NCBI GenBank assembly: GCA_964016875.1
Contig: OZ024718.1
Span: 7,197,001 to 7,261,000 of the forward strand
Reading direction: 5' to 3'
DNA length: 64,000 nt
Source: Fallopia convolvulus
Taxonomy: Eukaryota; Streptophyta; Magnoliopsida; Caryophyllales; Polygonaceae
Shown: piece after piece, positions 44,117-55,612 of the stretch
Layout of the letters: each line of letters begins with the position of its first letter
Position numbering within the stretch: the first letter of the stretch is position 1
Notes under the pieces: model-generated
What the model was told of the DNA's origin: nothing
The model's input: the letters and a program-made list of their open reading frames with translations, nothing else
Databases searched by the model: none
Translations under genes and position numbers: made by a program

Positions 44117-45602
44117 TGATGTTCGTGTTTTTAGTATAGTTTTTAGTAGGTTTTCTTTGTTTATTAGGTTTAGTTTTGATAAGTTTAGGTTTAATTTAGT
44201 ATGTTTTTGGATAGTTTTGCATATTTTCATAGAAAGTATGGAAGCTACTCTATTTTGTGTATTTTGTAGGTTTTAGCAAGGAAAAGTGCTATATGGAGCT
44301 GAATTTGGAGCGCTACAGTCAAAGACAGAGGAATACAAGTTTGAAGAAGTCAGAGTCCAGGTTTTACGAGATGAAATGTGGAAGAAACCTAGCCCAGACT
44401 CGTTAATGAGGTTGTGAAGGTCTCGTTAACGAGGCTGTGAAGGGCTCGTTAACGAGGCCACGTGATAGAAATTTCGAGGGTTGACTTTGTAACTCACCGA
44501 TCCTGTGCGGGAAATTATTTCCGTATCGGTGGAGTATCTTTTTATAATTTTTAGGGTTATTATATTATGTATTTTAGGTATTTCTATCTTTTTAGATTTT
44601 CTTTCTATCTTTTTAGGATTTTATTTATATCTTTTAGGAAAGTTTTTATCTTCTAGGCTTATTAGTTTTTAGCTTTTTTAGTATAAATAGCCCTCTTGTT
44701 TAGCCTAGGAGGGGAATTGGGGGAGAGATCGACATAGAGAGCCGAAAGAGCCGAAGAGAGGATCGGAGTCGAAGTCGGAGGTCGGTGAACGAAAGTTACC
44801 GAGTTCGTTGATCGGGATTGTGGTTCTGTACTTTGCATATTTTCGGTTTCTTCTGAATTTCTGTAAGACAATATTTTGTTATTAATTTAAGTAGTAATTT
44901 GTTTTCAATGATTTCTTGTTTCGTAGTTATGATTAGTGAGTAGTCTTCTTTTCTAGGATCGGGGTTAAGCCCGGCATAGTTGAGCATGTTTGATAAGTGA
45001 GATTGTGTGTTGAATGCCTTTTATCTATTATCAAGATTGTTTGTTGTGTTTATACCAAGATGAAAGTTGAGGTAATTTGAGTTTTTAACTTGATTGAAAG
45101 AGAAAGTTAATAACTTGAAGGTTGATATTGTTTGAATACGAAAGTTTCAAGCTTTAGATCCAAAACAAACAATTAAGTGAATTAGGATGCGAAAGTAAGT
45201 TAATTTACTTGATAGTCAACGAAAGTTGATGACTCTATCTATTTAAAGGCATGATCTATTCTTCTTGCGAGTTTATATGCTTGGCTATGTTGTGGTGTCC
45301 CTAGTCCTAGATTTTTGTTTTTATTTGAATTATCTTTAAGTGAATTTCGTTGCCGAGTTACTTGGCTCGGTACCGAATTTATTTTAGGTCGTTAGTTGAG
45401 TCTTTTTGTGTACGGTGGTTCGTTAACGACCCTGACAACATCGTTAACGAGGTTGCTTGTGAGTGTTTTTGTTTGATTTTGTTTGCTTTTTAGTAGTCGA
45501 TAAACGAACAACATTGCTTCATGTGGAACGATCCTGACTCTGCTATACTCAGCGGGGTCTTGACTTATAAATTTATTTGTTGTCAAGAAACCCTCATCAA
45601 CA
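44117..45602 (+). repeat. 5' LTR of the Athila-type element
   Basis: 1,486 bp. It contains three 23-bp-spaced copies of the TCGTTAACGA motif near 44400-44455 (the first with one change) and a 21-bp-spaced pair at 45420-45450. A possible TATA box (GTATAAATAG) is at about 44680. Confidence 0.93.
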
Positions 45603-45605
45603 AAT

Positions 45606-45623
45606 TGGCGTCGTTGCCGGGGA
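45606..45623 (+). other. Primer-binding site of the Athila-type element
   Basis: TGGCGTCGTTGCCGGGGA, three bases after the 5' LTR. Complement of the tRNA-Asp 3' end with one mismatch. Confidence 0.85.
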
Positions 45624-45717
45624 AGCAACATGTTTGTTAGTTTATCTGTGGGTTCGGGAATAGCCCGACCCCGTTTTTGTTTTTAATTTTTTGTTTTCTT
45701 TGTCTGTTTCTCAGCGT

Positions 45718-48510
45718 ATGCCGGTAGGACGACGAAGGCTCGAGTTTGATAACACTGGTTATTACTCAGAACCCGAACGTTCCCTGCACCGTAGACTCCG
45801 AGAAAACCGAGCCATGGTTACACCAGAAGAGATGGCTCTTCAAATGGAAGATCTCCGAAATCAGATGGAGGCATTGAAGACTGAGAAAGAAGGCGTTGCT
45901 GCTGAGGCTGAGCGTCAACGAGTTGCTAATGCTCGTCTACAAGAAGAGCTTGATGCCTATCCAAGGAATGCCAAACAGTACATGCATCTAGAACTGAGGG
46001 TGCCAGAATCTCCAATCGTGCTTCCTGCGATAGAGAAACCCTTTGAGATCAAGTCTCAATTCATATCCTTGATTAAACGGGCTCAGTTTGAAGGGAAACC
46101 TACTGAGTGCCCTATGGAGAATATTAGAAACTTTATTGATTTATGTGACACCATAGTTGTTGAAGGTGTCTCACTTGAATATGTTCTGTTAAAAGCTTTT
46201 AGGTGGTCCCTTACTGGAAAGGCCCTGAGCTGGTTGGAGAGCCTACCTTCTAAGTCTATCAGGACTTGGAAAGCTTTGTAGAATCAATTTCTGACAAAGT
46301 TCTTCCCTCCTGCTAAGACGACGGAGTTGAGGAAACGCATCACCTCCTATCACCAGCTGCCTAATGAAACATTCGTTGAAACATGGGAAAGATTTAAAGA
46401 GATGCTTAGACAATGCCCCATTCATGGGCAACCTTTATATGTTTTGCAAGAAATCTTTTTCCAGGGTATCAACGCAGAGACCAAGAACCGCATCAACACG
46501 CATACTGCATGCGGTTTTATAGAGATGAATCCGACAGAGGCATGGGAACTGTTGGATAAGCTTTCCAATTACGATGCCATGTATGGAACCCAGCAGACTC
46601 CACAGCCTCAGAAACGTCACTACATACCTAACCGAGACGAAGTTGACCCGGATGTTAAAAATCAATTCTTGCAAGATGAGGTCAACCGTCTGAAGAAGCA
46701 GGTAAGTTTTCTGAAATCCTCTCAATCATGTCAAGAATGTGGTTCTTCTACACATAAGACTTCTGCTTGCACTAACATAGAGCAGGTTAGAGCCGCTGAG
46801 ACAATAGCTGAGATGAATTATATGAGAGGACCATACAGGAACCAGCCTAGCTATAATGACAGGTCGAACAACTATCAGGCATGGGGCAATCAGAATACCA
46901 ATCAAAACTATGCAATGCCTCCACCAGATAGACGACCTGCACCTTATCGACCTCCAGGCCATCAGGAGCCACCATCATGGGTTCAAGGATTACAGGAAGG
47001 CATTAACGGCGTGACTAACAAAGTTAACGAAGTGACCAACAAGGTTAACGAAGTTCAAGCCAACCTGAACCAACAAAATAAAAGATGGGGAGAGTTCGAT
47101 ATATGGAAGAAGAGTGTTGATTCCCAACTAGGGAACCTCGCTGCCCAAATTCCGAGACCACAAGGGCAACTCCCGGGCCGCCCCGAGGAGAACCCTAGGG
47201 GACAAATAGCAGCGGTGCACCTTAGGAGCGGGAAGACATTGCCGGAGCAAGTTCAAACTGAGGACAAGAAGGAAGAGGACGTCACCAAACAGCTCGTTAA
47301 CGAGCCAGCGAGAACAAATAACGAGCCCATATACCAAGGTGACGAGGCTTCGAGGATTCCTGACGACCCGACCCTAGGTAAGTTTTCTAGACTGAGCCTT
47401 CCTCTCAACTCCAGGGTAGTTAACGACCCCATCAGGGTCGGTAACGACCCACCGAGGTCACCTGACGATCCCAGTAACGACCCGGTAGCACCACCTCTCG
47501 AGCCTAACTTGGTTCCGAGAATGGTGAGAACTCTTCCATTTCCAACTAAGAAATCTATGGACTCTACTAAGAGTAAGTTCAAGCGTTTCGTAAAGATTCT
47601 TCAGGGCATTAATATTTCCATCCCATTCGCTGAAGCCCTAAGCGAAATGTCGGCTTATACAAAGTTTTTGAAGGATATTCTTAGCAGGAAAAGATCCATT
47701 ACAGAGTCGCAGGATGAAGTCAAATCAATAGCTCTTCCGGAAAAGCTAGGAGACCCAGGGAGATTTGCAATAACAATCGGCATAGGCAACCACAAGTTCA
47801 AGGCTTTATGTGATCTGGGCGCCTGTGCTAGTTTAGTTCCTCTCTCAATCTGGTCTAAAGCTAATATGGGACCACTAGAGCCGGTAGATATGAATCTGTA
47901 CATGGCAGATGGGTCATGTGTCAAGGCCACAGGAGTCATGGATGACTATCCTATTCAAGTCGGGAAATTCTTTATACCAAATGATTTCATCGTCCTCGAT
48001 ATGCCTGAAGACTCTCATGTCCCCATAATTCTGGGCAGACCATTTTTAGCTACAACAGGTGCAAGAGTTGATGTGCGGAAAGGACTCCTCACTTTTGATA
48101 TTGGAGAGGAACGGGTAGAATTCAACTTGGATCAGAATGCCAACGACCCAATTGGAGTCGCACTAATCGAGTTGACTCAACCAGAACTCGATTCAGTCGT
48201 CCCTACCGAGCCTCACTGGCCAATCACCGAGTCCCACATGCACGAATACAACCAAGGTAAGTACTCTAATTATGAATCTGCTAAAGATGGCCATTCCTTA
48301 TCTTTTATTCCTACACCATGCCCCATCATATGCACTACAGAGGAATCCAAACCACCTTGGTTTTCGGATTTCACTAACCATCATGTAGGAATATCGGACA
48401 TACTGATAGAAGAAAAGGGACCTAATTTAGCAACTCAAGCACACAGAAACTGCAAAGCTAAATATAGGGTACCTCAAGACCCCAACATAGCTACACGGGA
48501 GCCACCTTGA
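45718..48510 (+). pseudogene. Athila gag-protease polyprotein with pol removed
   Basis: ATG at 45718 (MPVGRRRLEFDNTGYYSEP). A coiled coil (about residues 40-90) leads into the gag domain (FEIKSQFISLIKRAQFEGKP, then FRWSLTGKALSWLESLP). TAG at 46279-46281 is the only break. It continues as FLTKFFPPAKTTELRKRI, then a zinc-knuckle-like CQECGSSTHKTSAC at 46730-46775, a Q/N/P-rich spacer and repeated heptads (47290-47490). Last is the Athila protease: ALCDLGACASLVPLSIW with the catalytic Asp, and IILGRPFLATTGA. The frame ends at 48510. PPWFSDFTNH near 48355 resembles the RNase H-integrase junction of Athila pol, so the RT-to-integrase part seems to have been deleted. Confidence 0.85.
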
Positions 48511-48990
48511 GTCAAAGGAGCACGTCGGGCTGACGACGTTAAAAATAGCGCTTACGGGAGGTAACCCGCTTTTTAGTATAGAGTTAGATTTTTTTCTCTT
48601 TTTAGACTCTTTTTCTTAACATTCTTTTGAGTTCTTTTCTTTTTAGTAGTTTTTAGGATAGAAATTAGGATTAAATTTTGAGCTAACAAGATGCAGGAGA
48701 AGGGATCGAAAAATCACTCCAAGAGGCTACGGTGGCTCGTTAACGACCCACCCAGGGTCGTTAACGACCCGGTTCGGACGACCCGATTCGGCAAAACGGG
48801 GTAGGTAAGTTTTTTTTAACCTAGTCTATCTTTTTCACTACCCTAGCCGCCACCCCCTCTACCCCTTCCTATCCCTACCCTCTCCTATATAACCCTTCTA
48901 CCCCTCCCACATTCTTTCACTCTCAAATCCTCCCAAATCCAACCTTCTCAAAAACTCACCCAAAAATCTTGAAGACCCCTTCCCACCGAT
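48511..48990 (+). other. Post-pol spacer of the Athila-type element
   Basis: Opens with GACGTTAAAAATAGCGCTTA and GGGAGGTAACCCG, the conserved hairpin-like block normally found right after Athila pol. It also holds a TCGTTAACGA pair at 48737 and 48758. No gene; a C-rich leader precedes the next ATG. Confidence 0.65.
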
Positions 48991-50755
48991 ATGAATCCCG
49001 CACCCACCATCACCGAGCAACCGTCGTTACCGAAGCCCGAAAACCCTTCCCTCCACCGTCGAAGATCCGAAGCTTTCGATAACCCTCACCGAGCTCGTTA
49101 CTCACCCAATTTCCGACCCCTTGTTCTTCAAATTTCTCGGTTCTCCGATCTCATGGCAAGTTCAAGCAGACCCGCTACTCGAGCTCAGAAGAAGAGAAGG
49201 AACCAGAGGTCCCCATCTCCACCTCGCATGGACAACGTGATCTTGAGTACTCAAGGCCAAGTGCATCGATACCGTGCCATTCTAGAGAAAGACCACAACA
49301 CCCGTTGGTTCTCGAAGTCTAGTGCTATCAACACGGGGATCTACACGGACGTCAAGGAAGCCTTCCTTATCCTTGGTGCATCCCATCTCCTGAAGAAGGA
49401 GAATTTACCACACTTCCGGCCCTCACATCCGAGTTTTTGGCCACTCTAGAGACTAGCTTCCCATCGAAGACTTCGGCGGGACGAATCCGGTTTCGGCTCG
49501 GTAATGTGAGCCGTGAGTTCACCATGGCAGAATTCAACGCAATCCTAGAGCTTCCAAATCCGTCTAGAGACTACAGTTTGAAAGACTACAGGGTGACTAG
49601 GACATGGAGCTACATCACGGGGGAAGAACAATCCTCCACAGCGGCATTATCCGGGGCAAGCATCATCAACCCCATCTTCAGGATCATTCTCCGAGTCCTA
49701 GCCGCTATGTTTTGGCCAAAGAGAGAGTTGAATAGGCCAACGAGGACAGAAGTTGCTTGTCTTCGCACCATCCTTTTCGAGGAGCCCGACCCCTTGAATT
49801 TAGGGTATGAATGGCTCTACTACGTCGAGAAATCAACCAAGTCCAAGGAGGTTTGGTGTGGCAACTTGGTTAGCCTTTTGGATAAAAACGTGGGAGTTGA
49901 CCTCACTCGCTACACACCGGCCCACGCTCAACTCCTCAACAAGAGCTATTGGTATAGCTCTAGTATTTTCATTCAAGCCGAAGGTGGGTTCAAAGTAAAA
50001 GTTCAAGACCGCTTCGTTAGGCCTACCCTCGACAAGTTGGAGTTACTCTACGTACCAAATTGGTACGAAGCGTGGACGGGGCATGCTTACCCGTTAGAGC
50101 CTAAGCCGGAGGATGAGCTATCACTACGGCCGTGTGAGACAAGATTTGAGCGAGAAGGTGAAGCAATGGATGAAGATGAAGATGAAGATACCGAGGTAAT
50201 TAGCGACGACACTAAAGAAGCCGACACCGAGGGAGGAACTGAGGAGCTAAACCTCGAAGATGAAGACCTCGACACGGAAGTTTTGGGCAGCAACGTCCTC
50301 GTTGACGAGCCCACCAGGCTCGTTAACGACCATTTCCAGCCTCCTCCCTACATTCCTCATGAGGCACCCAGCTTCGTTAACGAGGCGCCGAGAGCTTCTG
50401 TCGACCCACCGCCAGCTCCTACCAACCTTCAGTCCTATGGACTCATGCCATACAACCCGGTGCTGTACCAAGACTATTTCCAGCCTCACTATCCACCACC
50501 TCCTCAGCCCGAGTACACAGGATCGTTTATGCCACCACCGTGGGCCGAGGATCTTTCTGCTCAGATGCAGCAACTCCACCTCCAGCAGGACCATATTCAT
50601 CGGAGGATGGACAGATGGGAGACCGACTATTCTGCTCGCATATCGATGGAGGATGAGAGGCATCGTCAGAGAGAGGCGGATGATGCTGAGCGTTGGAGGA
50701 CGATGTATGACTTCATGGGTACCTTTGAGCACTATTTTCCTCCACCAAACCAGTG
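48991..50755 (+). pseudogene. Athila ORF-1-type gene at the env-like position
   Basis: ATG at 48991. A basic start (RPATRAQKKRRNQRSPSPP) is followed by HNTRWFSKSSAINTGIYTDV. A minus-one frameshift near 49425 moves to the frame of SEFLATLETSFPSKTSAGRI. The region FRLGNVSREFTMAEFNAILE and the leucine/tryptophan-rich part after it fit the plant Arabidopsis-retrotransposon ORF-1 family (PF03078). An acidic segment (50160-50300) follows, then a proline/tyrosine-rich part and a charged coil. It ends at TGA 50753-50755. I see no clear transmembrane segment, so an envelope-like role is unsupported for this copy. Confidence 0.65.
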
Positions 50756-52402
50756 ATTCAGCCTGAAGATGAAGTTTTTCCTTGTTTTCCACTTTTGAGA
50801 CTTTGTAAGTTCTTATGTTTTTCTTTTTCTTATTTTTTATCTTTGTTTGTTTTCTTTTCTATTTCTTTCCTTCTTATTTTCTTACAGTGGGGACACTGTA
50901 ATTTTAAGTATGGGGTGGGAGAAAGTAGAAAACTTGTTGTCTTATGTGTTTATGTGTCTTGAGTAGTTTCGGAAAAAAAAAGAGTTTTTAGAATTGATAG
51001 ATATTCCTTTCTTAGGTTCTATGATAGTAATTGCTAGCTTAATCATATAATTCCTTGCAAACATGTCTTTGAAAGTATAGCCGGAATCTTTAAACTTAAA
51101 ATTGTTTTTAGAAAAAGGTAGCACTTGATGAAATTGAGCACATATACTTTATAGCATAAGTGATGTAATCTAACAAAATTGTTACCTAGTGAGTTATTTT
51201 TGGCCTTATAGGGAAAACATCATTAAATCCCTCTTCTTTTCTTGTGTGATTTACTCTCTATATGCATATTATCTCTTGGAATTGTGATGGTTATCTATAT
51301 CTTGAGACCCGTATGGGATTTATTACTTGTGAAAATCATATGATGGAGAACTTATTTTTATAATCCCTATTATTCCTTATCCACCTTTACATGATCCTTC
51401 TTTTGATAGCCAATTCTAGCATAAAGCCTTTATTTTTAGCCCCACAAAATTTCTCCTAGCCGAGATAAGCTTGACCCTATCCGGGGATTAGGACTTAGAT
51501 TGGAGAGGTATTTTTGTTGAGTAAAAAAAAAGAGGAGTGACATATACTGTTTGCTATGATTGAAGGATTATGGGGAAGGGTAGATTGGAAGTCTCTTGTT
51601 TTACTTGTAATAAGAAAGATCTCTTGATAAGTAAAAAAAATGCACAAAATAAAGTTATTTGTTGAGGATAAGGAGTAAAAAAATGATGGCAGAATACACG
51701 ATGAAGCTCGTTAACGACCCTGAAGTGGGCTCGTTAACGAGGCAGCGAGAAGAAAAGAAGGAAGATTGAAGTGCATGTGTGTTTATAGATAATGTCAGAG
51801 ATTCTTTTATTTCTTATGAGATTTTCTAGGATATGTTGGGTGAGTAAAATGAGTGTGCATAATGAGAGTGTGTTTGGTATATTGTTTTTATGAGAGTTTT
51901 GTTTATGTGAGTTTTTAGGAGTCTTTTGATTCCCGGATATTATTAGCACCACATAGCCAAATATTTTCCACGCCTTATTGTCTTTACCAAGCCCCATTAC
52001 AACCCGGCCGAATGGAAGCTTCTATGAAGTTTTTCATTGAGCCTAAGTTCTCTTGATGATTTTTGCTTGTTTTGACAAAATCTTGGGTGGAGATTATTGG
52101 TGATATAAGTTCCAATTTCTATGAGTTTTTGCATATTGGATTGAGTTGAGAGTTGAATTTATAAGCCTAAACACTTGAGAGTTGAGTGAAACACATTATA
52201 TCCCTTGTGAGGTTGGATTGTATTTTCTTATGTCTATTTGGTGCATATATGTGTGATGACATTAAATATCCTTTGCTATATTTTTCTCATGTGTAGATGT
52301 TGTTTTTTTTATGATGGCTATATCTTGATAAGTTTGTTTGTTTGGTTTTGGTTCTTGTTTAGTGATTGCTTGAGGACAAGCAAGTCTAAGTATGGGGTAT
52401 TT
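50756..52402 (+). other. 3' untranslated region of the Athila-type element
   Basis: 1.6 kb without a gene. A T-rich run is at 50815-50885. Three ATGGGG-containing stretches occur, and a TCGTTAACGA pair with 23-bp spacing is at 51708 and 51731. It ends in TTGCTTGAGGACAAGCAAG and the purine tract before the 3' LTR, usual for Athila. Confidence 0.7.
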
Positions 52403-53860
52403 TGATGTTCGTGTTTTTAGTATAGTTTTTAGTAGGTTTTCTTTATTTATTAGGTTTAGTTTTGATAAGTTTAGGTTTAATTTAGTATGTTTTTGGATAG
52501 TTTTGCATATTTTCATAGAAAGTATGGAAGCTACTCTATTTTGTGTATTTTGTAGGTTTTAGCAAGGAAAAGTGCTATATGGAGCTGAATTTGGAGCGCT
52601 ACAGTGAAAGACAGAGGAATACAAGTTTGAAGAAGTCAGAGTCCAGGTTTTACGAGATGAAATGTGGAAGAAACCAAGCCCAGGCTCGTTAACGAGGCTG
52701 TGAAGGGCTCGTTAACGAGGCCACGTGATAGGAATATCGAGGGTTGACTTTGTAACTCACCGACCTTGTGCGGGAAATTATTTCCGTATCGGTGGAGTAT
52801 CTTTTTATAATTTTTAGGGTTATTATATTATGTATTTTAGGTATTTCTATCTTTTTAGATTTTCTTTCTATCTTTTTAGGATTTTATTTCTATCTTTTAG
52901 GAAAGTTTTTATCTTCTAGCCTTATTAGTTTTTAGCTTTTTTAGTATAAATAGCCCTCTTGTTTAGCCTAGAAGGAGGGGAATTGGAGGAGAGATCGACA
53001 TAGAGAGTCGAAAGGGCCGAAGAGAGGATCGGAGTCGGAGGTCGGTGAACGAAAGTTACCGAGTTCGTTGATCGGGATTGTGGTTCTGTACTTTGCATAT
53101 TTTCGGTTTCTTCGAATTTCTGTAAGACAATATTTTGTTATTAATTTAAGTAGTAATTTGTTTTCAATGATTTCTTGTTTCGTAGTTATGATTAGTGAGT
53201 AGTCTTCTTTTCTAGGATCGGGGTTAAGCCCGGCATAGTTGAGCATGTTTGATAAGTGAGATTCTGTGTTGAATGCCTTTTATCTATTATCAAGATTGTT
53301 TGTTGTGTTTATACCAAGATGAAAGTTGAGGTAATTTTAATTTTTAACTTGATTGAAAGAGAAAGTTAGTAACTTGAAGGTTGATATTGTTTGAATACGA
53401 AAGTTTCAAGCTTTAGATCCAAAACAAACAATTAAGTGAATTAGGATGCGAAAGTAAGTTAATTTACTTGATAGTCAACGAAAGTTGATGACTCTATCTA
53501 TTTAAAGGCATGATCTATTCTTCTTGCGAGTTTATATGCTTGTCTATGTTGTGGTGTCCCTAGTCCTAGATTTTTGTTTTTATTTGAATTATCTTTAAGT
53601 GAATTTCGTTGCTGAGTTACTTGGCTCGGTACCGAATTTATTTTAGGTCGTTAGTTGAGTCTTTTTGTGTACGGTGGTTCGTTAACGACCCTGACAACGT
53701 CGTTAACGAGGCTTCTTGTGAGTGTTTTTGTTTGATTTTGTTTGCTTTTAGTAGTCGATAAACGAACAACCTTGCTTCCTGTGGAACGATCCTGACTCTG
53801 CTATACTCAGCGGGGTCTTGACTTATAAATTTATTTGTTGTCAAGAAACACTCATCAACA
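52403..53860 (+). repeat. 3' LTR of the Athila-type element
   Basis: 1,458 bp, very close to the 5' LTR. It has two rather than three 23-bp motif units near 52686-52718, and the 21-bp pair at 53689-53719. Confidence 0.93.
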
Positions 53861-53865
53861 AGGAG

Positions 53866-54130
53866 GAGGGGAGAGGGAGGCGCGAGGCAGCATAGGGGCG
53901 GCGAGGAGGTGGTGCGGTGCGTGGCAGAGGCGGAGGCGAGGAGGCGGATAAGCGGCGAGGCAGAGGCGGAGGCGAGGAGGCGGCGACGCGGCGAGGAGGC
54001 GGCGACGCGGCGAGGCGAGGAGGCGGATAAGCGGCAAGGCGGAGGCGAGGAGGTGATGAGGCGGCGAGGCAAACGCGTCGTCGGAGGGTTGGAGGCGGAG
54101 AAGGAGATTCGGGAGATAATATTTATCCCC
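53866..54130. other. GGCGAGGAGG-rich tract of the CACTA element, right of the Athila insertion
   Basis: Low-complexity G/A-rich DNA with many GGCGAGG units, the continuation of 43890-44116. Open frames in it on both strands are artefacts of composition. Confidence 0.6.
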
Positions 54131-54556
54131 CTACTCATGCCTTATACCCTCATTCTGCACGGGATCATCAGTAGTGTAATGACTTTGGGCATTAAAGCCA
54201 TCATAGACCATCTGCTCCATTAGATTATCATTCCCAGATACTGGTAGTGTTGGATCAGTACTGCTACAGCCTTCATACTGTCTAGACTCTGCCAACAAGG
54301 CACCGAACGTTTCATCAGTCTCTCCGTGCAAAACCCAATGGTAATAGTTCGGAACAAACCCATCCTTAGCAATGTGATAATGCACATCATCTACAGGAAT
54401 CAGTTTCCTATTCTTGCACCTCCGACACGGACACCTTAATTCAGATGGGTCATATGTCAGCATAGCTTTGCAGAAGTCAATAAATGGTTGAACGCGAGCC
54501 AAAAACTCGTTGTTCAAAAACCCATCTATATGACGCACATACATCCATTCACACAT
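54131..54556 (-). pseudogene. CACTA TNPD transposase, N-terminal domain only
   Basis: ATG at 54556: MCEWMYVRHIDGFLNNEF, then LRCPCRRCKNRKLIPVDDV and KDGFVPNYYHWVLHGE. This is the transposase-associated N-terminal domain (PF13963) with its CPCxxC zinc motif. About 140 residues remain before low-complexity G/A-rich DNA. The catalytic transposase domain (PF02992) that should follow was not found up to the Athila insertion or beyond it at 43600-44111. Confidence 0.78.
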
Positions 54557-54614
54557 TTTTCCTTCTTGCAATTCAATATAAAACTATAATTAATTGACTT
54601 TTGCATCATATAAT

Positions 54615-55545
54615 CCTGGATATGGCGACCACATGGACGCCGATTAGCGACCAACTGAACGCTGTTTACTATTTGCGACCGCTTGGACGCTAATTGGCGT
54701 CCATTTGGTCGTTGACTAGCGTCCAGTTGGTCGCTATATACAGCATATGTGAACTAAAACTTTCTCCAACCGATTGCTATGCTATATGAATTTAACAATT
54801 ACTTAACAGAATCTCTTCTAATTAGATGACCGAATACTTTTTACAAACAACATTTGTGTACAAACCGATAGCATGACGGAATTAAATATGACGAATAAGT
54901 TTTAATTACATACCTTTGATGAAATTGTCGGAAAAATTGACGTAATTTCTTCCTATGACCAACTTAGTTTTGTGAATGATTGTTTCTTTCTTCTCTGATT
55001 TTTTTTGGAAAGAGCTATATATGTATGAGGTCGTATGAAGGTGGTAGAATGAGAATGAGGTTTTTACACATTTAGGTATATATGCTGAATTGGCGCGGAT
55101 TTTACCACATACTTTTTTAGCGACCATGTGGTCGCATTTTTGGCGAGATTTCACCCGCCAAAATTGATGTTGCCCGCCAGAACATATGGTCCACATCAGC
55201 GACCATATGGTCTCTATATTTCGCGATCATATGGTCGTCGCCCTTCCAGCGTCCACTCGGTCGCTAAATATAGCGACCATATGGTAGCAAAAATGGCGAC
55301 CATATTGACGCTATTTTTAGCGACCGGATGGACGCTAAATGAAGTGGGAAATTTGCCCGCGCTATTTATTGCGACCAAGTTGCTCCGGAGACCACTTGGT
55401 CGCAAAAAATAGCGACCATATGGTCGTTATCGCTTTTTTTTATTTTTTCCCCAGTTTCGACGTCCACATTAGCGACCACTTGTGACTATTTAGCGACCAT
55501 ATGCTATGGTCGCTAAATTATGGTCGCTAAATCTTCAGAATCTTG
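54615..55545. repeat. Right subterminal repeats and leader of the CACTA element
   Basis: GCGACCA / TGGTCGC and the variants TGGACGC / GCGTCCA cluster at 54620-54750 and 55110-55530, with an AT-rich stretch between that is free of genes. Confidence 0.85.
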
Positions 55546-55612
55546 TAGTGGTGGTTTGACTTGGGTCTATTTATTGCTTGAGGAGAAGAAAGGTTTAAGC
55601 ATGGGGGGAATT

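Larger units (their letters stand above)
44117..53860 (+). mobile_element. Athila-type Ty3/gypsy element, pol deleted
   Basis: 9.74 kb, plus strand, with LTRs 44117-45602 and 52403-53860 (TGATGTTCG...CATCAACA) and target duplication AGGAG (44112-44116, 53861-53865). The primer site TGGCGTCGTTGCCGGGGA is at 45606-45623, one base off the plant tRNA-Asp complement used by Athila. The purine tract AAGTATGGGGTATTT precedes the 3' LTR. It has gag-protease and a downstream Athila-type gene, but no reverse transcriptase, RNase H or integrase. The palindrome TCGTTAACGA recurs throughout. Confidence 0.93.
41848..55550 (-). mobile_element. CACTA (En/Spm) DNA transposon, split by an Athila insertion
   Basis: Right terminus on the minus strand: CACTACAAGATTCTG at 55550. 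Left terminus on the plus strand: CACAACATTGC at 41848. GTG flanks both (41845-41847, 55551-55553), a 3-bp duplication as expected. Both ends carry many GCGACCA...TGGTCGC subterminal repeats (41866-42205; 54615-55545). Inside are remnants of both CACTA genes on the minus strand. Without the 9.7 kb retroelement it is about 4 kb. The DDE transposase domain is not present, so it is non-autonomous. Confidence 0.78.

Noticed and set aside
48991..50755. A retroviral-type envelope gene
   Set aside because: Its position behind pol suggests it, but I see no signal peptide, transmembrane segment or cleavage motif; it fits the Athila ORF-1 family better.
53638..54138. Minus-strand alanine/serine/arginine-rich frame of 166 codons
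   Set aside because: Spans the 3' LTR end of the Athila element and a GGCGAGG low-complexity tract; no protein-like conservation.
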